A stretch of DNA of 5,329 bases from Thermoplasmata archaeon (GTDB lineage Archaea > Thermoplasmatota > Thermoplasmata > Halarchaeoplasmatales > Halarchaeoplasmataceae): the NCBI GenBank assembly GCA_019594305.1, contig JAFDTZ010000132.1, positions 1 through 5,329 on the forward strand, read 5' to 3'. Each line of letters opens with the position of its first letter. The first letter of the stretch is position 1. This document shows, piece by piece, positions 1 through 5,329 of this stretch. The position numbers and the translations under genes are program-made. The notes under the pieces were generated by a model. It saw only the letters and a list, made by a program, of their open reading frames with translations, searched no databases and was not told the origin of the DNA.

Positions 1-38
1 AGTAGCCTTTGCCGGGCTCGAACACGAAAGTGCCTGGA
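1..38. repeat. 38-bp terminal direct repeat, left copy
   Basis: These bases are identical to 5292-5329. The repeat is flush with both ends of the window, so its true length cannot be seen. The repeat unit implied by joining the copies is 5291 bp. It lies inside the coding sequence for the C-terminal domain (residues 1700-1711 plus flanking bases). The flush placement is what a circular or self-overlapping contig looks like. Confidence 0.97.
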
Positions 39-469
39 TCGAAACTGTACGCAAGATTATATTCTGCGGTGCCATCGAAGTATCCTAAGCGGTCAATCTC
101 ACCAGGCAGTCCATGGTTGCCACTGCTCCCGCTGGGCAGACCGACCATGTTCCAACCGGGATAAAGTGTGATATCAGTACTGACCGGTTGAACCCCTTCG
201 ATGGTCAGGGTATCACCGATGGTCGCACGTATCCAGATGCCCATGCGGTGGTTCCACTTACCCAAATTGTTGAACCGGCCATCTCTTCCGGGAACATAAG
301 AACTCCATTCACCGGACGAAGCGTCGAAGTACATCACACGGTCGTAGTTACCTGCAACATCGTCGAGTATCGCTTCAAGCGACGTATCCACCGGCATCAG
401 GTTGAAGGACACGAAGTTCCAGCCGTCGGCGTCTCCGCCTGCCGTGAGAGGTATATCGAAGGTCGTTGT
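1..469 (-). other. C-terminal Trp/Gly-rich domain with two similar halves, residues 1556 to end
   Basis: The first half has WNFVSFNL (1572-1579), YDRVMYFDASSGEWSSYVPGR (1597-1617) and MGIWIRATIGDTLTIEG (1631-1647). The second half has YPGWNMVGLPS (1658-1668), IDRLGYFDG (1680-1688), YSFDPGTFVFEPGKGYW, and, beyond the window edge if joined to 5291-5242, IHNPGDTAVVWTVEY. The matching order WNxV, DRxxYFD, W/F..PG, GxWI...GDT.T.E shows a duplicated unit. I recall similar C-terminal domains on many large secreted archaeal proteins, which suggests a shared attachment or sorting role, but that is inference. By hand count bases 1-480 are about 54% G+C. Confidence 0.6.
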
Positions 470-3400
470 CTCTCCACCGGGCTCTTGAACCGCATTGGTG
501 TTCTGTTCTTCGAGACCATTTAATCCTACCGCACGAACAACATACCACCAGTAAATATCATCCAACATGCCCCTTTCGAGATCATAGTACACATACTCTT
601 CACCTACCGCTACGCTTGATAGATAATTGCTTCCGTCCCAGGGTCCACCAGGATTTTCCGATCTATAGAGATTGTAGTGACTGACCTCATCTATGGATTC
701 ATCGGGGCTGGGATCCCATATAATCATATTGTCATCATCTCCGTCTTCATCGTGTTCCTCTACAAACACTTCTAACGGCCAAGTAGAAGTAACTTCATCC
801 CATGTCGCTCCTTCATCTCTGCTCTCCCAACCTCCATCTTCGACAAAAGAAAAACGTCTATAGAGGAACCAGTTGTTCTGACTTCCCAAACACTCCATTA
901 CAATCCAGTAATGACCTGCGTCTGTGGAAACCGGAGAAGTAAAGGGAATTTCTATCCACTCTTGGACTCCTCCGTCGGTAGTGATTACATCTGTGTGACC
1001 TAATAATGTGCCTGGTTCCGTACCTCCCGGACCGTCTGTGTAAATGGTTCCTCTTATAACATAAGGACCATGGGATGTTGCATCATAGTAATAAGCTATA
1101 TTCGTAGCTTCTCCTGAAGGTAATTCTACCCTCATACCGAGATAAAATGCCATATTAGTTCCTATGGTACCGTGATCAGGTTCAACACGGTGTGCAGCGT
1201 TGTATTTATAGTACCAATCTTCTGCAAAATCGTAATGATCCACCGCTAGGTTCTGCGGGGGAGAGGGTGAAACACCGATAATTTCGAACAGATCGCTAAC
1301 ATCCTCACTCCACCGACCTTGTGTGTCGACTACCCGGGCACGCACCTGAGCCTCGGAGGTGTGGTTATTAGGGATAGTCCAGGTGTAACTACCTGTATCA
1401 TCTACAGCCGTTATCGTATCCCAAGTCTCACCAGCATCTTGACTGTACCATAGATTAACCCAATCCGTAGGGTTATCACCTGCTGTTGTGCTCCATGTGA
1501 TATATTCTTGAGTATTAGCGTGCCATCGGTCGCTACCATCAGGTGAAGTGATGGTTATAGAAGGGGGATCAATACCCGAGTCACCAGGTTCCTGTATCGC
1601 GGCTTCGTTATATTCCTCAAGACCGTTCTTTCCGATTGCACGAACAACATACCACCAGTAAATATCGTCCAACATGCCCTTTTCGAGATCATAATACTCA
1701 TACCGCTCCGAGCCATCTGCTTGTACGCTATCAATAAGTGTGCTTCCATCCCACGGCCCGGACGAGGATTCAGACCGGTATATGTCGTAGTGACTTACCT
1801 CACCATCTGCATCGCTCGGACTGGCATCCCAGCTTAAAAGATTGTCTCTATCTCCCTCTTCGGTCACCTGTACTCTTACCTCATGGATGATGTGATCATC
1901 ACCACCGGAAGGATTCGCATTATGACGGAAACCCAAGTAGTCATTTGTGGTGTAGGTGTCATCGGTGCCTGTTCCAAGACGCTCATCATCTAAATATATA
2001 GTGAAAATGTTATTTTCATCTCTCTCTATAGCCAAAGTATGAATATCTGTATCAGATTCCCAATATGCCCCTATTATAATACCAGGGTGTATATCACCAT
2101 CGTCGAATCGCCATAGATTTATCTCACCCCCGCTTCCACCTATTTCACCGATAACGATCACATAGTATCCGCTTGAGTATCGACTATCAGGATTATCAAT
2201 TTGAATAAAAAAATTTCTGATACCCTGCCAATTACCGTGTTCTTCGACTTCCGTAAACTGGAAATCGTACTCCCATCTACCGTAAGCACTTATGTCATAT
2301 CCATCCATATGTGCCGGAGTAGATATACTACCATGACCTTGTAGATAACCATCTGAAGCATCCCAATATCCATCATAAACTGTCCATTCGGGATCAGTAG
2401 TATAATCCCCATCGGAAAAGTCATCGAATACTTCTATATAAGGGGCGGAAGCATGCTCAACCACAGAGAACGGTGGTTGTTCCGGTGGCACACCGATTAT
2501 CTCGAATACATCATCGCTAATTCCATATCCCCGCCGTCCAAAAATATCAATAGCACTAACACGGATAAGACATTCATCGCTGTTTGCGTTAGGTATACTC
2601 CACAGATAACTTCCACTATCATCTATTCCGCGAACAATATTTGTCCAAGAGATTCCATTATCTGTACTCAATGAGATATCTATTCTATCTATAGCATCAT
2701 CGCCCTCTGTGGTAGTCCAAGTTATGTATTCTTCATCCCTTGCATTCACAACTTCGCCACCATCGGGAGAGATGACAATAACCTGAGGGGGGTTTCCCGG
2801 TATATCATCGATTGCATTGTAAGCTACCAATACATAATCTTGACTATTATAACCCAAACCGACAGCATCATCGGCTATCTCTCGTGCCTCTATTTGTATC
2901 GTATATGCACCCATCTCCACTTCATCCGAGGGAATATAAACGTTCTCTACGTTGTTGGTATCGTCCCAACCATCTCCGTTGTTGTCAAAGTCAGATATCG
3001 TGTCGGCTCCCGCTTGTGTCCAACCTTCGCTGAACGCATTACCGCGATAGGTCACACCGCTGGGCGATTCAACCCTTAAATTCAGATCGTTAATCAATGA
3101 ACGGTGGCCACCGGTAGCGGGAGGCGCTTCTTTATCCGTCCAAACTAGACTGAACTTCAACGATTCGTTTTCCCTATCCACCATGACAACGTGTTCATTC
3201 CACTGCAGACTATCGGTAAACACATGTGACTGATCCTCTAAAAAGAAAGGTATCGGATCCGTCAACGGACGTTCAAGCTTGGAGATGTCAACCATACCCC
3301 AACCTTCGTCCTGGTTAGGTATGTCTCCTCGTGTGTTACCATCTATCGGATTTGCCGTATTTATAAGAAGTGCTTTCACCATAGCGGGACTCGGTCTATA

Positions 3401-5134
3401 GCCGTGATTGACCTCGTACCATTCTACCAATACAGCTGCAGCACCGGCCACCGCCGGATTTGACATGGAAGTACCGGACATAGGACGATAACCATCACCA
3501 TCGTGTCTAGTCGAGTAAATATTGTTACCAGGGGCCTGTACATCTGGTTTTATACGATTATCTTCTGTCCAACCTCGTGAACTGAAACTTGCTACATCTT
3601 CAGGATTACTCGGATGATTATTAGTCGCACCTACTGTGATTACATTCTTACCTGTAGCGGGCGCACCGATTGTTACATCACCGGGTCCTGAATTACCTGC
3701 CGAAGTTGTTATAACCATATCCTCACCCCTTACGGCTTTATCGAAACGTGATGTACGTGAATCATAAGAACCGCCTACAGCAGCACCCCATGAATTGGTG
3801 TGAACGTAAGCGTTCGCATTATCTTTGGCTACCTGGACCATATCGTAAATATCGCCAGGACCCACCCAGCTAGCACCTGAATCAAATATCCTAACTGCAT
3901 ATAACTCTGTATCGGGTGCGGAACCTTGTCCCGAATAGTAGTCATTGTAAAATGTATTTCCGGTTCCATCGTGAGTGTTGCCTCCAACTGAACCCGCACA
4001 GTGCGTACCGTGACCGTGATTATCTTCCCAACTACCATCATCTGTGTAGGTGTATCCTCCGATCACTCTACCTTGGAAATCTGTGTGACCTCCACCGATG
4101 ACTCCATCGCTTATCCCGGTATCAGCTACGGCAGTTACTACGCCTTTACCGGTATATCCCAGTTGATTCATATACGAACCAAAAAGTCCGTGAAGTCGGT
4201 ATGCAGTATCCGGGTTACCATCTTCATCATCGAAGAAATAGCATCCTCCGCCGATTATCTGTGTAGCGACCTCGTCATGGAGTTCGGGTTCGATATATGG
4301 AAATATATAGTCAACGTCATTGATCATAGCTAGCTCATACAGGGCTTGTTCCGAACATACGTCCGCCAATACGATATATCCTCCACCGGTTAATTCGGTA
4401 TATAAGTGTACGTTACCTGTACCTCGTACCTCGGCTGACGGTGTTGTACGTTGTTTATCCAAATTGTTAGAGTGAGCGTTGATGGTATTGATCACTTCGC
4501 TGACACTTTCATGGGCCGCATTGTTGATCAATCCTAACTCTATTAGTCCAGGTTCTAGTCCCGGCTGCAGTTTGTAATATGGATGATATATACCAACCCA
4601 ATCCACGAAATACAACTCTTCTACATTTTGTGCGGTCTCAGGTGTCATCCTTACCCTGTAAGCATGATTCGATATGTAGTTGAGTACCTGTACATCCATG
4701 CTTTCAAGTGTAGTTCGCCAGTGTGAGGCAATGGGACCGAGCATATGTACTATGTACTGCCCTTCGGTTCCTGGTTCGTATTTATCCACACGTAATGCCG
4801 CTGGTATATCCGGTTCACCTTCTGTGAAGTCGAACCTCTCACCGCCGGCATATATCATCGTTCTGCCTGGGAGCGAATCCACATGCATACCTCTCGCCGA
4901 CATCAGTTCTATCTCATCATTCTTAGCTCTTAACAGTACATGTCTTTCGTAAGTCTCTAATATTTCAGCTTCAAATTCGTTCAATATAGATACATTTTCG
5001 GTGCCACTGATCTCTACCAACACTATTTTTCCTTCGGCTACCGAAGAAGGTGTAATAGCTACAACGGCTATTACCGAAAAAAGTAGTATCAACGAGCTGA
5101 AAAATGCTATCAGTTTTAGACATTTTCTTTCCAT
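1..5134 (-). CDS. Secreted multidomain S8 (subtilisin-like, KP-43-type) serine protease, 3' end cut by window edge
   Basis: A single frame of 1711 codons without a stop runs from the ATG at 5134-5132 off the left edge. The start is supported by AAGGAGGA seven bases upstream and by the signal peptide that follows; the next in-frame Met is residue 78. Order of parts: signal peptide 1-33, propeptide about 34-325, S8 catalytic domain about 326-624 with Asp338 (VADTG), His375 (HGHGTHCAG), oxyanion Asn481 (SAGNSGPG) and Ser556 (SGTSMSNP), KP-43-like beta-barrel to about 775, then Ig-like, LamG-like, FN3, Ig-like, second beta module, FN3, and a C-terminal domain. The family cleaves peptide bonds by a Ser/His/Asp triad, here outside the cell. 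The protein is rich in Asp, Glu, Gly, Tyr and Trp and has only six Cys. If the terminal repeat reflects a closed or tandem unit, the protein ends at the TGA at 5244-5242 and has 1727 residues. The protease assignment is firm; the substrate is unknown. Confidence 0.95.
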   Translation of the reverse strand, partial: MERKCLKLIAFFSSLILLFSVIAVVAITPSSVAEGKIVLVEISGTENVSILNEFEAEILETYERHVLLRAKNDEIELMSARGMHVDSLPGRTMIYAGGERFDFTEGEPDIPAALRVDKYEPGTEGQYIVHMLGPIASHWRTTLESMDVQVLNYISNHAYRVRMTPETAQNVEELYFVDWVGIYHPYYKLQPGLEPGLIELGLINNAAHESVSEVINTINAHSNNLDKQRTTPSAEVRGTGNVHLYTELTGGGYIVLADVCSEQALYELAMINDVDYIFPYIEPELHDEVATQIIGGGCYFFDDEDGNPDTAYRLHGLFGSYMNQLGYTGKGVVTAVADTGISDGVIGGGHTDFQGRVIGGYTYTDDGSWEDNHGHGTHCAGSVGGNTHDGTGNTFYNDYYSGQGSAPDTELYAVRIFDSGASWVGPGDIYDMVQVAKDNANAYVHTNSWGAAVGGSYDSRTSRFDKAVRGEDMVITTSAGNSGPGDVTIGAPATGKNVITVGATNNHPSNPEDVASFSSRGWTEDNRIKPDVQAPGNNIYSTRHDGDGYRPMSGTSMSNPAVAGAAAVLVEWYEVNHGYRPSPAMVKALLINTANPIDGNTRGDIPNQDEGWGMVDISKLERPLTDPIPFFLEDQSHVFTDSLQWNEHVVMVDRENESLKFSLVWTDKEAPPATGGHRSLINDLNLRVESPSGVTYRGNAFSEGWTQAGADTISDFDNNGDGWDDTNNVENVYIPSDEVEMGAYTIQIEAREIADDAVGLGYNSQDYVLVAYNAIDDIPGNPPQVIVISPDGGEVVNARDEEYITWTTTEGDDAIDRIDISLSTDNGISWTNIVRGIDDSGSYLWSIPNANSDECLIRVSAIDIFGRRGYGISDDVFEIIGVPPEQPPFSVVEHASAPYIEVFDDFSDGDYTTDPEWTVYDGYWDASDGYLQGHGSISTPAHMDGYDISAYGRWEYDFQFTEVEEHGNWQGIRNFFIQIDNPDSRYSSGYYVIVIGEIGGSGGEINLWRFDDGDIHPGIIIGAYWESDTDIHTLAIERDENNIFTIYLDDERLGTGTDDTYTTNDYLGFRHNANPSGGDDHIIHEVRVQVTEEGDRDNLLSWDASPSDADGEVSHYDIYRSESSSGPWDGSTLIDSVQADGSERYEYYDLEKGMLDDIYWWYVVRAIGKNGLEEYNEAAIQEPGDSGIDPPSITITSPDGSDRWHANTQEYITWSTTAGDNPTDWVNLWYSQDAGETWDTITAVDDTGSYTWTIPNNHTSEAQVRARVVDTQGRWSEDVSDLFEIIGVSPSPPQNLAVDHYDFAEDWYYKYNAAHRVEPDHGTIGTNMAFYLGMRVELPSGEATNIAYYYDATSHGPYVIRGTIYTDGPGGTEPGTLLGHTDVITTDGGVQEWIEIPFTSPVSTDAGHYWIVMECLGSQNNWFLYRRFSFVEDGGWESRDEGATWDEVTSTWPLEVFVEEHDEDGDDDNMIIWDPSPDESIDEVSHYNLYRSENPGGPWDGSNYLSSVAVGEEYVYYDLERGMLDDIYWWYVVRAVGLNGLEEQNTNAVQEPGGETTTFDIPLTAGGDADGWNFVSFNLMPVDTSLEAILDDVAGNYDRVMYFDASSGEWSSYVPGRDGRFNNLGKWNHRMGIWIRATIGDTLTIEGVQPVSTDITLYPGWNMVGLPSGSSGNHGLPGEIDRLGYFDGTAEYNLAYSFDPGTFVFEPGKGY
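476..739 (-). other. Fibronectin type III-like repeat 2, about residues 1466-1553
   Basis: Landmarks are NMIIWDPSPD, EVSHYNLYRSE, GGPWDGS, YVYYDLERGMLDDIYWWYVV, RAVGLNGLEE and QEPGG. It is two residues shorter than the first FN3 unit, in the loop before YYDLE. The stretch DLExGMLDDIYWWYVVRA is nearly unchanged between copies. Confidence 0.8.
531..596. repeat. Internal nucleotide repeat in FN3 coding sequence, copy A
   Basis: These 66 bases match 1638-1703 at 62 positions, including an exact run of 29 bases (531-559 against 1638-1666). The offset is 1107 bases, which is 369 codons. It encodes the YYDLE..MLDDIYWWYVVRA core of the second FN3 repeat. Confidence 0.9.
755..1246 (-). other. Second beta-rich module of unassigned family, about residues 1297-1460
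   Basis: This module fills the same slot as the LamG-like one in the preceding block but does not resemble it. Visible segments are NMAFYLGMRVELPSGEATNI, HGPYVIRGTIYTDG, GTLLGHTDVITT, WIEIPFTSPVSTDAGHYWIVM and WFLYRRFSF, followed by W(E)SRDEGATWDEVTS. The layout recalls 'choice-of-anchor' type beta-sandwich domains of secreted proteins, but I cannot name the family with confidence. A binding role is inferred from position only. Confidence 0.45.
1271..1567 (-). other. Ig-like repeat 2, about residues 1190-1288
   Basis: This is the second copy of the Ig-like unit: PPSITITSPDG, QEYITWSTT, DAGETWDTI, DDTGSYTWTIPN, VRARVVDTQGRW and FEIIGV. It matches repeat 1 at every landmark, with the FEIIGV motif 406 residues later. 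It sits directly after the first FN3 unit and opens the second Ig-X-FN3 block. Confidence 0.7.
1583..1852 (-). other. Fibronectin type III-like repeat 1, about residues 1095-1184
   Basis: Landmarks are NLLSWDASPSD, EVSHYDIYRSE, GPWDGS, YEYYDLEKGMLDDIYWWYVV, RAIGKNGLEE and QEPG, the usual W...Y.IYRS...Y.D...Y.Y.VRA layout of FN3 domains. It aligns with the unit at 476-739 with about 57 of 90 residues identical by hand alignment. Confidence 0.8.
1638..1703. repeat. Internal nucleotide repeat in FN3 coding sequence, copy B
   Basis: Partner of 531-596, with four mismatches in 66 bases. It encodes the core of the first FN3 repeat. The bases on either side diverge faster, so the match is concentrated on this core. 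Confidence 0.9.
1865..2437 (-). other. Concanavalin A/LamG-like beta-sandwich module, about residues 900-1090
   Basis: The sequence begins FDDFSDGDY and continues with WTVYDGYWDASDGYLQG, WEYDFQFTEVEEHGNW, YYVIVIGEIGGSGG, HTLAIERDENNIFTIYLDDE and YLGFRHN. This alternation is typical of concanavalin A-like lectin/glucanase folds that bind sugars or other surface ligands. I do not see a clear glycosidase catalytic motif, so binding is more likely than hydrolysis. By hand count 1981-2460 is only about 39% G+C, lower than the C-terminal end of the gene. Confidence 0.55.
2489..2791 (-). other. Ig-like repeat 1, about residues 782-882
   Basis: A beta-rich unit of about 100 residues with landmarks SPDGGE, EEYITWTTT, GISWTNI, DDSGSYLWSIPN, IRVSAID and FEIIGV. 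The same landmarks recur in the unit at 1271-1567, so this is half of an internal duplication. Its pattern (ITW...STDNG..W..I....G.Y.W.IP) resembles extracellular Ig-like domains common in archaeal and bacterial surface proteins. It likely serves as a stalk or binding module. Confidence 0.7.
2810..3262 (-). other. KP-43-like beta-barrel (P-domain-like) after the catalytic core, about residues 625-775
   Basis: This region shows the pattern of the C-terminal jelly-roll of KP-43-type subtilases: LKFSLVWTDKEAP (658-671 area), LINDLNLRVESPSG (680-693), YRGNAF (696-701), a DTNNVENVYI segment (725-734), GAYTIQIEA (742-750) and DYVLVA (766-771). An acidic loop, DFDNNGDGWDD at 715-725, looks like a calcium site. 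In KP-43 the barrel packs on the protease domain and binds calcium; the same is inferred here. Confidence 0.7.
3263..4159 (-). other. S8 catalytic domain, about residues 326-624
   Basis: All four functional motifs are present in order: Asp338 in VVTAVADTGIS, His375 in HGHGTHCAGSVGG, Asn481 in TTSAGNSGPG, and Ser556 in MSGTSMSNPAVAG. Further family landmarks are NSWGA (448-452), the ASFSSRG segment (515-521), KPDVQAPGNNI (529-539) and EGWGMVDISK (610-619). The triad is intact, so activity is expected. Cys379, two residues from the second His of the motif, matches the position of the free Cys beside the catalytic His in proteinase K. Confidence 0.95.
4160..5035 (-). other. Propeptide region of the protease, about residues 34-325
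   Basis: About 290 residues separate the signal peptide from the catalytic core. Three stretches look like successive small alpha/beta units: KIVLVEISGTENVSIL (36-51), YIVHMLGPIASHW (127-139) leading to YISNHAYRVRM (153-163) and FVDWVGIYHPYYKL (176-189), and GYIVLADVCSEQAL (252-265). The YIV...GPI...W and VxWVGxYxPxYK pattern is one I know from KP-43-like subtilisin propeptides, which act as chaperone and inhibitor. The segment from 298 to 312 is very acidic (FFDDEDG). The mature N-terminus is probably just before the catalytic core but cannot be fixed from sequence alone. Confidence 0.65.
5036..5134 (-). other. Sec signal peptide, residues 1-33
   Basis: The N-terminus MERKCLK carries positive charges and is followed by a hydrophobic run from about residue 8 to 27 (IAFFSSLILLFSVIAVVAI). 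A likely signal peptidase site is after Ala33 (SSVA before EGK). It directs the protease out of the cell. Cys5 precedes the hydrophobic core and is not a lipobox. Confidence 0.85.
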
Positions 5135-5140
5135 CTTATT

Positions 5141-5148
5141 TCCTCCTT
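5141..5148 (-). promoter_or_regulatory. Shine-Dalgarno sequence of the protease gene
   Basis: The minus strand reads AAGGAGGA, followed by AATAAG and the ATG at 5134. GGAGG ends seven bases before the start codon, which is good spacing. This site fixes the start codon of the large gene. Confidence 0.9.
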
Positions 5149-5186
5149 TTCGTTTTAGTCCATTATTTAAAAGATATGTGGTTTGT

Positions 5187-5197
5187 CATATATAAAA
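5187..5197 (-). promoter_or_regulatory. Archaeal-type TATA box for the protease gene
   Basis: The minus strand reads TTTTATATATG, close to the archaeal TATA consensus TTTATATA. A start of transcription about 25 bases downstream would fall near 5170-5165, giving a leader of roughly 30 bases that contains the Shine-Dalgarno sequence. No clear purine-rich BRE is visible directly upstream (GGCAC), so the promoter call rests on the TATA match and spacing. No operator-like palindrome was found in the 107-bp intergenic region. Confidence 0.6.
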
Positions 5198-5208
5198 GTG
5201 CCGATTTT

Positions 5209-5223
5209 AAAAAAAATAAAAAA
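5209..5223 (-). terminator. Oligo-T transcription terminator tract
   Basis: On the minus strand this reads six T, one A, then eight T. It lies 18 bases after the TGA at 5244-5242 and before the TATA box of the next gene. Archaeal RNA polymerase commonly terminates at such T tracts without a hairpin, and I see no convincing stem before it. The position suits the end of the transcript whose C-terminus is encoded at 5242-5329. Confidence 0.6.
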
Positions 5224-5241
5224 GGAGAAAGGGGTTTGTGG

Positions 5242-5329
5242 TCAGTATTCAACTGTCCAGACAACTGCTGTATCGCCGGGATTGTGTATCCAGTAGCCTT
5301 TGCCGGGCTCGAACACGAAAGTGCCTGGA
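5242..5329 (-). CDS. C-terminal 28 residues and stop of an S8 protease C-terminal domain (own 3' end across the junction, or an upstream paralogue)
   Basis: Read on the minus strand from 5328, the frame gives PGTFVFEPGKGYW followed by IHNPGDTAVVWTVEY and a TGA at 5244-5242. The first 12 residues are the same as residues 1700-1711 of the large gene, and the underlying 38 bases are identical. The phase matches exactly: shifting by 5291 bases puts both copies in the same codon frame. This fragment is therefore either the missing end of the large gene in a circularly closed or collapsed tandem unit, or the end of a paralogous gene just upstream in the same orientation. The GYWI...GDT...WTVE ending mirrors the MGIWIRATIGDTLTIEG stretch in the first half of the same domain. 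It gives a natural end to the protein, with no membrane anchor or sorting motif after it. Confidence 0.85.
   Translation of the reverse strand, partial: PGTFVFEPGKGYWIHNPGDTAVVWTVEY
5292..5329. repeat. 38-bp terminal direct repeat, right copy
   Basis: These bases are identical to 1-38 with no mismatch. In this copy the coding sequence continues beyond the repeat to a stop codon at 5244-5242, which supplies the end that the left copy lacks. Confidence 0.97.

Noticed and set aside
113..523. Plus-strand open frame of 136 codons
   Set aside because: It lies antisense to the C-terminal domain of the protease, has no ribosome binding site and no recognisable protein features; the minus-strand frame is clearly the coding one.
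476..2791. Diversity-generating retroelement or phase-variable cassette behind the swapped middle modules
   Set aside because: There is no reverse transcriptase, template repeat, inverted repeat pair or recombinase site in the window; the pattern is explained by domain duplication and replacement.
4001..4333. Plus-strand open frame of 110 codons, and other short plus and minus frames across the window
   Set aside because: They overlap the catalytic and propeptide coding sequence on the opposite strand or in another frame, and their translations look like composition noise.
5155..5163. Leader mini-frame ATG GAC TAA upstream of the protease start on the minus strand
   Set aside because: It is two codons long, out of frame with the gene, lacks its own ribosome binding site, and may lie at or before the transcription start.
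1..5329. Plasmid or small circular virus
   Set aside because: The closed unit would hold only the protease gene, with no replication initiator, capsid or origin-like repeats, so a collapsed tandem repeat is the simpler reading, though a circle is not excluded.

Overview
The window holds essentially one very large gene, read on the minus strand. It is an uninterrupted reading frame from an ATG at 5134 down to base 1 (1711 codons, checked triplet by triplet with no stop). It encodes a secreted multidomain subtilisin-like (S8) serine protease. An archaeal host is the best reading: the gene is preceded by a TTTTATATA box at a suitable distance, a strong AAGGAGGA Shine-Dalgarno and an oligo-T terminator-like tract. 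The KP-43-type protease with a Trp/Gly-rich C-terminal beta domain resembles large surface proteases I recall from uncultured Thermoplasmatota. That taxonomic guess is inference.

Layout, right to left along the minus strand: bases 5329-5242 encode the last 28 residues and stop of a protease C-terminus. Bases 5241-5135 are a 107-bp intergenic region with a T-rich terminator, a TATA box and a ribosome binding site. Bases 5134-1 encode, in order: signal peptide, long propeptide, S8 catalytic domain (D338, H375, N481, S556), KP-43-like beta-barrel, Ig-like repeat 1, a concanavalin/LamG-like module, FN3 repeat 1, Ig-like repeat 2, a second and different beta-rich module, FN3 repeat 2, and a C-terminal domain made of two similar halves. 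The domain order suggests an extracellular protease with a stalk of adhesive or substrate-binding modules. No C-terminal membrane anchor is seen.

The most notable structural fact is that bases 1-38 and 5292-5329 are identical and flush with both ends. Joining them gives a 5291-bp closed unit in which the reading frame continues across the junction and ends at the TGA at 5244-5242, giving a complete protein of 1727 residues. Either near-identical copies of this gene lie in tandem and the assembler collapsed them, or the molecule is a real circle (unlikely, since no replication gene is present), or two paralogues share an identical C-terminal coding end. I see no RNA genes, CRISPR arrays, transposases or defence genes. 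The plus-strand open frames are shadows of the protease gene.
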